Positions 17,584-25,896 of a DNA stretch of 64,000 nucleotides are shown one piece after another. The translations under genes and the position numbers were made by a program. The notes beneath the pieces are model-generated. The model made no database searches, was not told the origin of the DNA, and saw only the letters and a program-made list of their open reading frames with translations. How positions within the stretch are numbered: position 1 is the first letter of the stretch; each line of letters begins with the position of its first letter. The stretch comes from Poriferisulfidus sp963668445 (lineage in GTDB: Bacteria; Pseudomonadota; Gammaproteobacteria; Poriferisulfidales; Poriferisulfidaceae). Location: positions 1-64,000 of the forward strand of contig OY764335.1 in NCBI GenBank assembly GCA_963668445.1. The letters are read 5' to 3'.

Positions 17584-18891
17584 ATGCTTGAGGAACTTAA
17601 ATTGTCCAATTTCAGGATATTTGATAATGAGGTAGTAATCCGCTTCAGGCCTATCACTGTCCTTATCGGCAAGAACAACGCCGGAAAATCCTCCATCATC
17701 AAGTTCCTGCTGATGCTGAATCAGTCCATCGATTCGAGCGATGCTTTTTTGGAAGCCTCCGGGCCAGCAGTTGATCTTGGCGATCTCTATGATCTCAAGC
17801 ATAAGAAATTTTCCAAACGTAAGAAGCCTTCCAAAAAAGACTTGAACTTTTCGCTAAAGGTCAAATCCCCGCCCAGCTATGGCGATGGGCTGGGCCTGTA
17901 CATAAGCAAACTGGAAGACGATGAGGCCATCAAACCCACGCATGAGAGCGTGCACTTTGAGACTGGCGCGAAAATTGCCTATAGGAAAACGCTCGGTGGC
18001 CGAGGCACCAGCGTAATGAAGGCTTGGGTTGATGATCAGAAGATTCTTTCATTGGACATGAAAATCGATGAAAACAGCCGTTTTTTGGACTTTTCGCGCG
18101 GATCAAAAGACACCCGGGATGAGAGCGTGTATAAACTCTTAGCTGAGCAAGCATGCCGAAACTTTTTATCTGATCAAATTAAGTCGATACAGCATATCTC
18201 TCCGCTCACGGCAGAGCTCTCCACTGCATTCCAGAAGAAGGCGAAAGCCACTCATTCCAACGATTTCGGACAGCGAACTCTCCATCTTTTGCATGAACTT
18301 GTCAGCCAGCAAGCGAAGCGGTCTCGCTATGACTTTATACAGGAATATCTGGAAAACGTAATCAACGTAAGCAACATATCGTTCGAGAAAGCGAGAAATT
18401 TGTTGTTTTGCTACGCAACCAATAGCAACACAGGTTGTACAACAAATATTGCTGATTTCGGATTTGGCGTAAGCCAGTGCCTTCCATTTTTTGTGCAAGG
18501 CGCAATGATGAAACGCTACGCGACCCTAATCGTCGAGCAGCCCGAAGCGCAGGTCCATCCAACTGCACAACTGGAACTAGGAAGTTTCTTCGCAAAATTG
18601 TGGACACAGCAAAAGGTCTATTCCATTATTGAAACGCATAGCGACAACATACTACTCAGATTGCGTACCCTTATCGCACTGGGGGAAGAACATGGCGGCT
18701 TGGTGCCTGATGATGTTTCTGTCGCTTTCTTCGACTTCCGGGATGGACAGGCTGTGGTGCGAAATCTCAGCATTGACGAAAATGGAGGAATGGAAGACGG
18801 GTTGCCTTTAGAGTTCTTTGGCGCGAACATCGGGGAGGGATTAAGGCTTGGCGCCGCAAAATACCAGCGCGGAGCCGACGATGAAGAATAG
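17584..18891 (+). CDS. AAA/ABC-type ATPase (OLD-like, DUF3696-type)
   Basis: A 435-residue SMC/OLD-like ATPase with an N-terminal Walker A, GKNNAGKSS (residues 29-37), after LSNFRIFDNEVVIRF. A C-terminal half holds the degenerate signature/Walker B segment (YATLIVEQPEAQVHP, about 310-325) and the switch-like SIIETHSDNILLRLR. There is no TOPRIM domain, so the nuclease activity is probably supplied by the PIN protein encoded next, with which it overlaps by 11 bases. This resembles ATPase-effector pairs in phage defence in architecture only; the specific pairing is inferred to act as a sensor-nuclease unit. Confidence 0.85.
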   Translation: MLEELKLSNFRIFDNEVVIRFRPITVLIGKNNAGKSSIIKFLLMLNQSIDSSDAFLEASGPAVDLGDLYDLKHKKFSKRKKPSKKDLNFSLKVKSPPSYGDGLGLYISKLEDDEAIKPTHESVHFETGAKIAYRKTLGGRGTSVMKAWVDDQKILSLDMKIDENSRFLDFSRGSKDTRDESVYKLLAEQACRNFLSDQIKSIQHISPLTAELSTAFQKKAKATHSNDFGQRTLHLLHELVSQQAKRSRYDFIQEYLENVINVSNISFEKARNLLFCYATNSNTGCTTNIADFGFGVSQCLPFFVQGAMMKRYATLIVEQPEAQVHPTAQLELGSFFAKLWTQQKVYSIIETHSDNILLRLRTLIALGEEHGGLVPDDVSVAFFDFRDGQAVVRNLSIDENGGMEDGLPLEFFGANIGEGLRLGAAKYQRGADDEE

Positions 18892-19447
18892 TCTTACGAA
18901 CGACTGTATCGCCATAGATACGAATATTTTCCTGCACCTGTTCCACCCAGAGATTAATGAGGAAAACCACATAGGCGAGCTTTTGAACAGCGTATCTGAA
19001 ACGGATGACGGCCGTCGTGTTAGCCTCATCGTAGATGCCGGTGGCAAAATCGAGCGCGAATATGAAAGGAAGTGGTATGAATACCGTAAGGTGGAAAGTC
19101 AAGAGCATCACCGATACCGGCTCGAAGACTGGTTTCTCCCAGACCGTCGGTCAAGAGTGCAGATCCCAGTCGATCAAAATGGTGCATTAATGCGGGCAAT
19201 TAAGAACATCGTTGCGGGTGCCAGAAAATCTGGCAGCTCAGTCGACAGGATTTTCGTGTATGTGGCCATCGAAAAGAATCGAATACTGATTACAAATGAC
19301 CGGGCGGACATCATTGACGGAGGTGGGAAACCCGGTGAAAGGAAGAATAAGTTGCTCAGGGTGGCCAAGAAGCACAACAGAAAAGATGCTAGAATTTACA
19401 CGTCACGGGAGGCCCACCAGCAGTTGAGACAACCCGACCATGAATAA
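18881..19447 (+). CDS. PIN-like domain ribonuclease paired with the AAA ATPase
   Basis: A 188-residue protein with PIN-type acidic residues: D13 in AIDTNIF near the N-terminus, a central acidic/Glu region (KIEREYERKW) and ITNDRADI towards the C-terminus, matching a metal-dependent nuclease fold. The ATG at 18881 lies within the last codons of the ATPase gene and is preceded by GGAG, so translation is probably coupled. Its stop overlaps the multi-ubiquitin gene. Likely the effector of the ATPase, cutting RNA when triggered (inference). Confidence 0.75.
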   Translation: MKNSLTNDCIAIDTNIFLHLFHPEINEENHIGELLNSVSETDDGRRVSLIVDAGGKIEREYERKWYEYRKVESQEHHRYRLEDWFLPDRRSRVQIPVDQNGALMRAIKNIVAGARKSGSSVDRIFVYVAIEKNRILITNDRADIIDGGGKPGERKNKLLRVAKKHNRKDARIYTSREAHQQLRQPDHE

Positions 19448-20204
19448 TGTCGCGAATATCACTATCAATGGACAGAACCTTGAGGTTCCTCGAGGTGTTG
19501 TCGCTGGCGGAATACTCTACGAAAGAGCCAGCATAGAACCGGGCTCCGAATGGTTGTACCTCGATAAGGAAGGCGATATAGATGTCCCCGTTCTACCCGA
19601 CGACCGTATCATCCTGCATGGTGGCGAAGTCATTTTTTCAGACAGAATTAATGCCGACATAGGCGAGAATCCTACGCTCAGAAAACCGACTCGCCCAAAA
19701 CTGAATGGGGAACAAATCACGCGTGAGATTGCGGTGGCCAAGCTGACGGGAGCCGACCTGTGCGGGTTAGACGAGGAACTTCCCGACGCAAAACTGTTCG
19801 TCGACCTATCCGGGCAGGCAGATGTCTTCATCTCCCCGGAATGGACGCTGGTCATACAGGAGTCCGACTGCTACATCACGATCCCTTTGAGTGATGACGA
19901 GGTGATCGACTTGGAGGAATGCGCTAAAAAGGGGCGCAGACCTCCACGGGGCCAGAAGCATTACAGACTCAAGATCGATGGGGAAAGGTTCACCGTTGAC
20001 AAGTCTGAATTGTCTGGACAGGAAATACTGGCGCTGGCCGGCAAAGATTACGCCGAATGGTCGCTCAACCAGAAGTTCTGCGGCGGACGGCGCAAGCCCG
20101 TGGAAAAGGATCAGGTCGTCGATCTCGCCAAGCTAGGAGTCGAGCGGTTCGAAACGGCCAAGAAACAGGCGCAACAAGGGCAAAGCGATGGAACTGCAGC
20201 CTGA
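19440..20204 (+). CDS. Multi-ubiquitin-like domain protein
   Basis: A 254-residue protein made of about three consecutive beta-grasp-like segments (roughly 5-70, 75-160 and 165-245). The last one is the clearest match to the bacterial multiubiquitin family: a YRLKIDGERFTVDKSELSGQ strand-helix block followed by EKDQVVDLAKLGVERF. It is the modifier of the conjugation set encoded by the next genes. It ends in a polar tail (QGQSDGTAA) without a terminal GlyGly, so maturation by the JAB domain after a glycine would be needed for conjugation, or the protein may not be conjugated in the usual way. It overlaps the E2 gene by 17 bases. Confidence 0.85.
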   Translation: MNNVANITINGQNLEVPRGVVAGGILYERASIEPGSEWLYLDKEGDIDVPVLPDDRIILHGGEVIFSDRINADIGENPTLRKPTRPKLNGEQITREIAVAKLTGADLCGLDEELPDAKLFVDLSGQADVFISPEWTLVIQESDCYITIPLSDDEVIDLEECAKKGRRPPRGQKHYRLKIDGERFTVDKSELSGQEILALAGKDYAEWSLNQKFCGGRRKPVEKDQVVDLAKLGVERFETAKKQAQQGQSDGTAA

Positions 20205-20571
20205 AGATATAGAATATCTGGTCGGGCAGTTTGGAGATAGCGGATGGGAATGGCTGCAAGAGCCCGGAGCATCTGGGATACTGATTCCGAACTATCCTGT
20301 GCCCGTAGGCTATGGCCCCGACCAAGCTGACCTCATGCTACTAATTCCAGAAGGCTATCCTGCCAGCGGCATCGACATGTTTTATTTTGACCCTCACGTC
20401 AAGCGTCTGGATGGGCACGAAATCCATGCATTGGCCGTAGCATGTCATTTTGGTAGGAACTGGCAAATGTGGTCACGCCATTATGAGTGGCGGCCCGGCA
20501 TCGACAATATCTCGACCCATTTGACCGTAATGCGTAACCAGTTGCAATCCGAACTTCCGGCTACTCCGTAG
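20188..20571 (+). CDS. Prokaryotic E2-like ubiquitin-conjugating protein (family E)
   Basis: A 127-residue protein with the bacterial E2 family E pattern: YPVPVGYGPDQADLMLLIPEGYP near the N-terminus and WSRHYEWRPGIDNISTHL near residues 95-112. It contains a single cysteine, C86 (AVACHFGRNW), the natural candidate for the thioester-forming residue. It lies between the modifier and the E1 fusion, with an overlap of 17 bases before and a gap of 7 after. Assigned from pattern and context. Confidence 0.82.
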   Translation: MELQPEDIEYLVGQFGDSGWEWLQEPGASGILIPNYPVPVGYGPDQADLMLLIPEGYPASGIDMFYFDPHVKRLDGHEIHALAVACHFGRNWQMWSRHYEWRPGIDNISTHLTVMRNQLQSELPATP

Positions 20572-20578
20572 GCAGCCT

Positions 20579-21982
20579 GTGAACCACTCGCTGGCACTCA
20601 CGGAAAACCAGCACGAAAAGCTGTTCAGGCATTTGTGCACGGAAGATCAAAAGGAAAATGCTGCCGTCATTCTATGTCACCACGGGCGAGGATCTTCCGG
20701 CTTCAGACTAATCGCCCATAAATTTATCTTCATTCCTGCCGAAGCTTGCGAGATGAGGACCGGCGCACATGTTTCGTGGCCATTCGCCGCATGCTTCCCA
20801 CCGGAAAGAATTGAGGAAATCGACAAGAAAAAATTATCCATCGTTACCATTCATAGCCATCCCAACGGGTGCGATGATTTTTCTTCTACAGATGATAAAA
20901 ATGACCGAGAACTATTCCGTTCCGTGTGTAACTGGTTCGATGATGGCAGGCCGAATGGGTCTTCCATTATGCTGCCATCTGGAAAGATCATCGCCAGGCT
21001 GGTCAACGCCCGAGGACGATTTTCCTCCATCCGAAGCGTCAGCGTGGTCGGCCAGAACATTCAAATCTGGAATCGCGGTGCGACACCGAAGCACACAATA
21101 GGAGCAGGAGTCAAAATCCATCAAACCTTCGGCAAAGGAACATTCGACTGCTTGCGTAGCATGCATGTCGGTGTTGTGGGGTGCTCCGGGACCGGCAGCA
21201 TTATCACTGAACTTCTTGCACGCAACTGCATCGGACACTTGACCATCATCGACCCGGACTGTGTTGAGGAGAAGAACCTCAACCGCATCATCAACGCGAC
21301 GCACAACGACACCAAGAAACAGGAGCCGAAAGTTGCGGTTCTTCAGCGAGCTGTTCGGCGCATGGGAACGGGAGTCAAGGTCGAATCTGCCCAAGCACGA
21401 ATTTCCGAACCAAGTATTCTTGAAATGCTCGTAGAATGCGACGTGCTGTTCGGCTGCGTCGATTCGGCCGAGGGTCGCTATCAGCTCGAGTGCATCGCAT
21501 CAGCATACTTTCTTCCATATTTTGATGTTGGGGTAAATCTCGAGGCGGATGCCGAAGGCGGAATCACCCAAGCCGACGCTGTAGCGCATTACATGCATCC
21601 GGGAAATGCCGGCCTGATGGCTAGAGGCAGTTACACGAGCGAGCAACTGACAGCGGAAAACTGGCATCGGACCAACCCCGAATACTACGAACAGCAGCGA
21701 ATGGCCGGCTATCTAGCCGAAGTAGGCGAAGATCAACCAGCGGTGATTTCGATTAATATGCAGGCCGCATGCATGGCGTTCAACGATTTCTTGGCGCGCG
21801 TGCACGGATTTCGTCTGGATGATAACGAAGAGTTCTCCGAACAACGTTTCAGGGTGGTCCATGGCTACTGCGAGACGAAAGCGGCGGAAGCAGTGGAATC
21901 CTCTCTGTTCGACAAATACGCCGGCATGGGCGACGCAAGCTTTCTGATTCAGCAATTGAAGCGCAATGCTGACCGGAATTAG
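20579..21982 (+). CDS. JAB deubiquitinase-E1 (ThiF) fusion protein
   Basis: A 467-residue protein with an N-terminal JAB/MPN metalloprotease domain, in which HSHPNGCDDFSSTD gives the HxHx10D zinc motif. It is followed from about residue 175 by an E1-like adenylation domain: a glycine-rich GCSGTGS ATP site, then LTIIDPDCVEEKNLNR. One protein could therefore release or mature the modifier and activate it. The start is a GTG at 20579; no ATG fits the conserved N-terminus. It overlaps the DUF6527 gene by 17 bases. Confidence 0.9.
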   Translation: MNHSLALTENQHEKLFRHLCTEDQKENAAVILCHHGRGSSGFRLIAHKFIFIPAEACEMRTGAHVSWPFAACFPPERIEEIDKKKLSIVTIHSHPNGCDDFSSTDDKNDRELFRSVCNWFDDGRPNGSSIMLPSGKIIARLVNARGRFSSIRSVSVVGQNIQIWNRGATPKHTIGAGVKIHQTFGKGTFDCLRSMHVGVVGCSGTGSIITELLARNCIGHLTIIDPDCVEEKNLNRIINATHNDTKKQEPKVAVLQRAVRRMGTGVKVESAQARISEPSILEMLVECDVLFGCVDSAEGRYQLECIASAYFLPYFDVGVNLEADAEGGITQADAVAHYMHPGNAGLMARGSYTSEQLTAENWHRTNPEYYEQQRMAGYLAEVGEDQPAVISINMQAACMAFNDFLARVHGFRLDDNEEFSEQRFRVVHGYCETKAAEAVESSLFDKYAGMGDASFLIQQLKRNADRN

Positions 21983-22331
21983 AAACTTTCTGGAACGCTT
22001 CCGGAAGTATCGCACCCAATGGGTGGAAGATCTTCCTAGCACGCCACAACGGGACACGATATACATTATCGGAGGCCGCGAGCACCCTTACTATGCCGCA
22101 GTAGTCTGCCCTCGCAAAAAATGTGCGAAAGTAGTACACTTGGAGATTTCCGAAGAATTCGAGAAGAGGTGGAAAATAACGGAAAGCCGCGACGGAGCGT
22201 TGACCCTTTCTCCATCCGTCCTCGTCACCGACTCTGCCTGCAGATGCCATTACTGGATCAGGAACGGCCGAATTGTTTGGGCGGAATCTCCCTCTTTTTT
22301 CGTGCCTGAAGAAAATCGGCAAGCGGAATAA
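21966..22331 (+). CDS. DUF6527 family protein, putative zinc-binding
   Basis: A 121-residue protein recognised as DUF6527 by YIIGGREHPYYAAVVCP, LSPSVLV and CRCHYWIRNGRIVWA. Four cysteines in two groups (VCPRKKC and SACRC) could bind zinc. Members of this family often follow bacterial ubiquitin-like conjugation genes, and here the gene directly follows the E1 fusion. Exact role unknown; it may be a substrate adaptor or structural part of that system (inference). Confidence 0.75.
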   Translation: MLTGIRNFLERFRKYRTQWVEDLPSTPQRDTIYIIGGREHPYYAAVVCPRKKCAKVVHLEISEEFEKRWKITESRDGALTLSPSVLVTDSACRCHYWIRNGRIVWAESPSFFVPEENRQAE

Positions 22332-22362
22332 CGGCAAGCCTCCTAAATACCTGAGTTCTCTC

Positions 22363-25173
22363 ATGGCCAAAGGAATCGATAAACTGATTGTCAACAGCCC
22401 CTACCGGGAGCCGGAGCACTACTGGCAATACGACCGGGAAACCAAGCAGTTCGACCTTCAGGGAGGCCGCCGTCCCGCCGGATACCTCACGGCTACCCCA
22501 AAATTCAAAGGGCACGACGACCCCGGACGCTTCATTGAGGCCGAGTTGGTCAACCGAATCCGAATCCGGGTGCGCGAATGGCGGCAGGCCGAATACCCTG
22601 GAGTCACAGGCATCACCAAGCGCCTTCTGGAGCATTGGACAGGCATCAGGGAAAAAGACGGGAGGCGCTTTTTCTTCTGTCAGTTGGAAGCAATCGAGAC
22701 GTTAATCTGGTGGGTCGAGGCGCCAGCCTCGGACAAGGTGGGAATCGATATTCCAAACGACGGCGGCCCGTTCGAGCGACTGTGCAGCAAGATGGCGACC
22801 GGCTCGGGAAAGACCGTCGTCATGGCCATGATTATCGCTTGGAACTTCCTGAACAAGACCACCTATCCGAACGACACGCGATTCAGCAAGAACGCCTTGA
22901 TCGTCGCGCCTGGATTGACCGTGAAAAGCCGATTGAAAGTGTTGCAGATCTCCGACCCGGATAACTACTACGACGCTTTCGATATCGTTCCGTCATCGCT
23001 CAGAGAAAAATTGCGCCAAGGCAAGGTCTTGATCCACAACTGGCATGCCCTAGCATGGGATTCACAGGACAAACTAGATGCGAAGATCAGGAAGAGACAC
23101 CTCCGGTCTGTGGACCGGCGCAAGCACACAGAAATCAGCCTCACCGCCTATGCCCGCATGGTGCTGCAAGATTTGGCTTCGGCTAAGAATATTCTTGTAA
23201 TCAATGACGAGGCGCATCACGCATGGCGTGTAAACCCGGAAGCGAAGGGAAAGTACATCAGAACCGGATCTGATCGGGACAGCGCGGAAGAAGCAACGGT
23301 CTGGGTCGGAGGCCTAGATCGCATTCAAGAAAGCGTGGGTATCCTGAGATGCTTTGACCTTTCAGCCACGCCTTTCTCGCCATCTGGCAGACGCATGGCG
23401 GAAGAAACACTCTTTCCTTGGATCGTCTCCGATTTCGGGCTAACCGATGCAATCGAGTCGGGGCTCGTCAAGACTCCACGTGTCGCAGTTCGCGATGACA
23501 GCATCTCTACAGAGGATCGGTCGCGACTGTACCATATCTATGCTAACGAGACTGTCAAGGATAATCTCAACCGGAAAGCGGAAGAATCGGAGCGCCTGCC
23601 GGACTTGGTCATCAACGCGTACGTCCTGTTGGGTCTCGACTGGTCGGAAGTCAAGAAGGCATGGCAGGAACAAGGGCATGAGGTGCCACCCGTCATGATC
23701 ACGGTGGCGAACCGGGTTGAAACTTCTGCGCGCATCAGGTATGCATTCGCGCATCAGCAGATTCATTCGGAGGGCGGATTGAGCGATGACGAAGGCATCT
23801 TGCAGATCGACAGCAAGGTTCTGGAACGTGCGGAAATTGAAAGCGAAGAACCCTCAAGAAAAGACCACGCAGAGCATCTTCGCCAACTCGTTGATACAGT
23901 CGGAGAAAAAGGAAAGCCTGGGGAGAAAATACAAAACGTTATCTCCGTTGGCATGCTGTCGGAAGGCTGGGACGCAAAAACCGTCACGCACATCATGGGG
24001 TTGCGAGCATTTTCCAGCCAACTGCTGTGCGAGCAGGTTGTCGGGAGAGGGCTGCGCCGCGTCTCCTACGAAGTGGGCGAAGACGGCCTGCTAGAAGCGG
24101 AATATGTCAATATCTTTGGCGTGCCATTCACTTTTCTGCCGCATGAAAGCGGGAACGGTCCGCCGCCGCCGCCGCCGCCGCCCAAAACAAGAATCGAGCC
24201 AGTCTATGAAAAAGTGGAGCATGAGATCTCTTGGCCTAACATCATTCGCATCGACCGTGCTTACAAGACCGGGCTTTCCTTGGACATCGACAACCTCCAA
24301 CCTCTTGATATTGATCTCACCGAATGCATTACGGAAGCAGAACTGGAAGCTATTATTGCTGGCAAGCCCCATGCGGTCGACGGTGTGACTTTTGGAATAG
24401 AAGAGATAGCACGCGACACCCGGCTACAGACGGTCATTTTCCGAATCGCATCTAGTCTCGTTACGCCAGAACTTCTTTCTGCATGGGAAATGGACAAACG
24501 GATAGCTATGGCTAGGCTTGTGAATCTAGTAGAACAATTCATCGGTTCCGGAAAAGTGAAAGTGAAAACCAACATGCCGTCTTCAAACGACGAAGTGGCT
24601 GAAAAAATCGGTATGATTTTGAACATGACGAAAATCGTCAACCACTTCCTATCGGAGATACGCAGGGAAAGCACGCAAAGGCTGATCCTCGTCTTTGACA
24701 CGGAGAAGCCGATTGGCTCCACCGCACAAATGATTCCATGGTATACCGGCAGACGCTGCGAATGGGCAAAAAAGTCACACATTAATTACAGCGTGTTTGA
24801 CAGCTCTTGGGAATCCCATGCACAGCGCGAAATGGAAAAATCTGATCTGGTCCATTCCTTTGCCAAGAATGATCACCTTGACTTTTTCGTGCTCTATGCC
24901 TGCGAAGGCAATGTTCGGAAGTACTTCCCCGATTTTATCGTCCGCTTGGCAGATGGAACGCATTTAATTCTGGAAATAAAGGGAGAGGCCGGTCCCGAAG
25001 TTAATGCCAAAAAGGCAGCTCTCAATGAGTGGGTTGAAGCGGTAAATCAGGACGGCAGGTTCGGATGGTGGCACCATGCTATTTCTTTCGACCCGTCGGA
25101 TATTGGGGAAACGATTGCGGCACTTATGACTTCGCCTCCAACTGATGGCTCCCTACCCTCGCGAAATGCTTGA
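22363..25173 (+). CDS. res: Type III restriction enzyme Res subunit (helicase-endonuclease)
   Basis: A 936-residue SF2 helicase/nuclease. Walker A is MATGSGKT (near 145), followed by a DEAH-type box NDEAHHAW (near 283), motif III DLSATPF, SEGWDAKTV and motif VI QVVGRGLRR. A C-terminal PD-(D/E)XK nuclease reads YFPDF...LILEIKGE around residues 855-872. The start MAKGIDKLIVNSPY was chosen by its closeness to the conserved region; frames before it read into DUF6527. A run of eight prolines encoded by a (CCG)7 repeat follows the helicase core. It completes the type III pair with the mod gene 4.8 kb upstream. Confidence 0.92.
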   Translation: MAKGIDKLIVNSPYREPEHYWQYDRETKQFDLQGGRRPAGYLTATPKFKGHDDPGRFIEAELVNRIRIRVREWRQAEYPGVTGITKRLLEHWTGIREKDGRRFFFCQLEAIETLIWWVEAPASDKVGIDIPNDGGPFERLCSKMATGSGKTVVMAMIIAWNFLNKTTYPNDTRFSKNALIVAPGLTVKSRLKVLQISDPDNYYDAFDIVPSSLREKLRQGKVLIHNWHALAWDSQDKLDAKIRKRHLRSVDRRKHTEISLTAYARMVLQDLASAKNILVINDEAHHAWRVNPEAKGKYIRTGSDRDSAEEATVWVGGLDRIQESVGILRCFDLSATPFSPSGRRMAEETLFPWIVSDFGLTDAIESGLVKTPRVAVRDDSISTEDRSRLYHIYANETVKDNLNRKAEESERLPDLVINAYVLLGLDWSEVKKAWQEQGHEVPPVMITVANRVETSARIRYAFAHQQIHSEGGLSDDEGILQIDSKVLERAEIESEEPSRKDHAEHLRQLVDTVGEKGKPGEKIQNVISVGMLSEGWDAKTVTHIMGLRAFSSQLLCEQVVGRGLRRVSYEVGEDGLLEAEYVNIFGVPFTFLPHESGNGPPPPPPPPKTRIEPVYEKVEHEISWPNIIRIDRAYKTGLSLDIDNLQPLDIDLTECITEAELEAIIAGKPHAVDGVTFGIEEIARDTRLQTVIFRIASSLVTPELLSAWEMDKRIAMARLVNLVEQFIGSGKVKVKTNMPSSNDEVAEKIGMILNMTKIVNHFLSEIRRESTQRLILVFDTEKPIGSTAQMIPWYTGRRCEWAKKSHINYSVFDSSWESHAQREMEKSDLVHSFAKNDHLDFFVLYACEGNVRKYFPDFIVRLADGTHLILEIKGEAGPEVNAKKAALNEWVEAVNQDGRFGWWHHAISFDPSDIGETIAALMTSPPTDGSLPSRNA
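24160..24180 (+). repeat. (CCG)7 trinucleotide run inside res
   Basis: Seven tandem CCG units plus CCC encode eight prolines between the helicase and nuclease parts. Length changes would stay in frame, so this would alter a linker, not switch the gene off. Confidence 0.7.
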
Positions 25174-25495
25174 CAAGATCGCCTCTTGCCAACTTGCCAG
25201 TGGAAAGTTGATTTCGGAATCAGCGTAGAATTCACATCGATCTATCGGACCGCACTCGTAGTGCTTCCAGTAGCACATAGGCCCTCGTAATCGAAGGTCG
25301 AGTGCAGATATGCTCGCGCAATATCAGAAGTAAATTGCGTCTTTCTGAAATCCAATGTGCAGGTTCACCAACATATTAGAACGAAGGCAGGCAGCCCCTC
25401 CGGCGAGCCGGAGGGGCTGCCTGAGGACTGAGGAGAATTAAATCCCGGACCTCGCTTGGCGAGATCGATGACTAACTCTGAGAAGGAGGTCCAGG
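25174..25495. other. Intergenic region downstream of res
   Basis: About 320 bases without a recognisable gene. It contains the 15-bp inverted repeat listed separately and a 37-base stretch (25362-25398) that resembles one at 52416-52450. Confidence 0.4.
25389..25422. terminator. Perfect 15-bp hairpin downstream of res
   Basis: Two arms of 15 bases (25389-25403 and 25408-25422) are exact reverse complements around the loop CGAG. The position, 215 bases after the res stop, fits a transcription terminator, but no T-run follows, so it may instead be a repeat element or an RNA-stabilising structure. Confidence 0.5.
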
Positions 25496-25705
25496 ATGAA
25501 GGTGTTTGGCCTTCAAGGCGGATTATACCGCTTGGCGCGGCTCGGCTGGCGCCGGAAGATCCACGACGACCCGGAGGTGCAGCTGCGCCTGCATGCGCTG
25601 GGCCAGTTCCGAGCCTTGACCGAAGGGCATGGCCTGCGCGTGCGCGGCGCGGCGCAGGTGGTGGGCATCAAACCGCAGCATCTCGAATCCTTTCTTAACA
25701 AATAG
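25496..25705 (+). CDS. Short unknown ORF, possible gene remnant
   Basis: A 69-residue frame with a good GAAGGAGG site before the ATG. It encodes a basic protein with a predicted helix-turn-helix-like end (GAAQVVGIKPQHLESFL), which might be a piece of a DNA-binding or transposase protein. Not recognised. It lies in a patch of apparent gene debris. Confidence 0.35.
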   Translation: MKVFGLQGGLYRLARLGWRRKIHDDPEVQLRLHALGQFRALTEGHGLRVRGAAQVVGIKPQHLESFLNK

Positions 25706-25744
25706 GCCGCCCGCCAGCACCGTACATGTCCGGGTAGCATCACG

Positions 25745-25815
25745 AGCAAGCTCTATCTGCTGGATGCTAATGCGCTGATTCGCGCAGACGAGGACTGCTA
25801 TCTGTTCGACCAAAC
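25745..25815 (+). pseudogene. Remnant of a DUF4411 (PIN-fold) toxin-like gene
   Basis: A stretch reading KLYLLDANALIRADEDCYLF resembles the N-terminus of DUF4411 proteins, including the first PIN aspartate. No start codon lies in frame just upstream and similarity ends after about 25 codons, so only the beginning of such a gene seems to remain. The call is from memory of the family motif. Confidence 0.4.
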
Positions 25816-25896
25816 CGTGCCGCATCAGCCCCCAATTCTGTCAACTTGCTCAATAGCACGCCGGAATCTTTCCTTAGTGACCTCGGCCCTGGCCTG

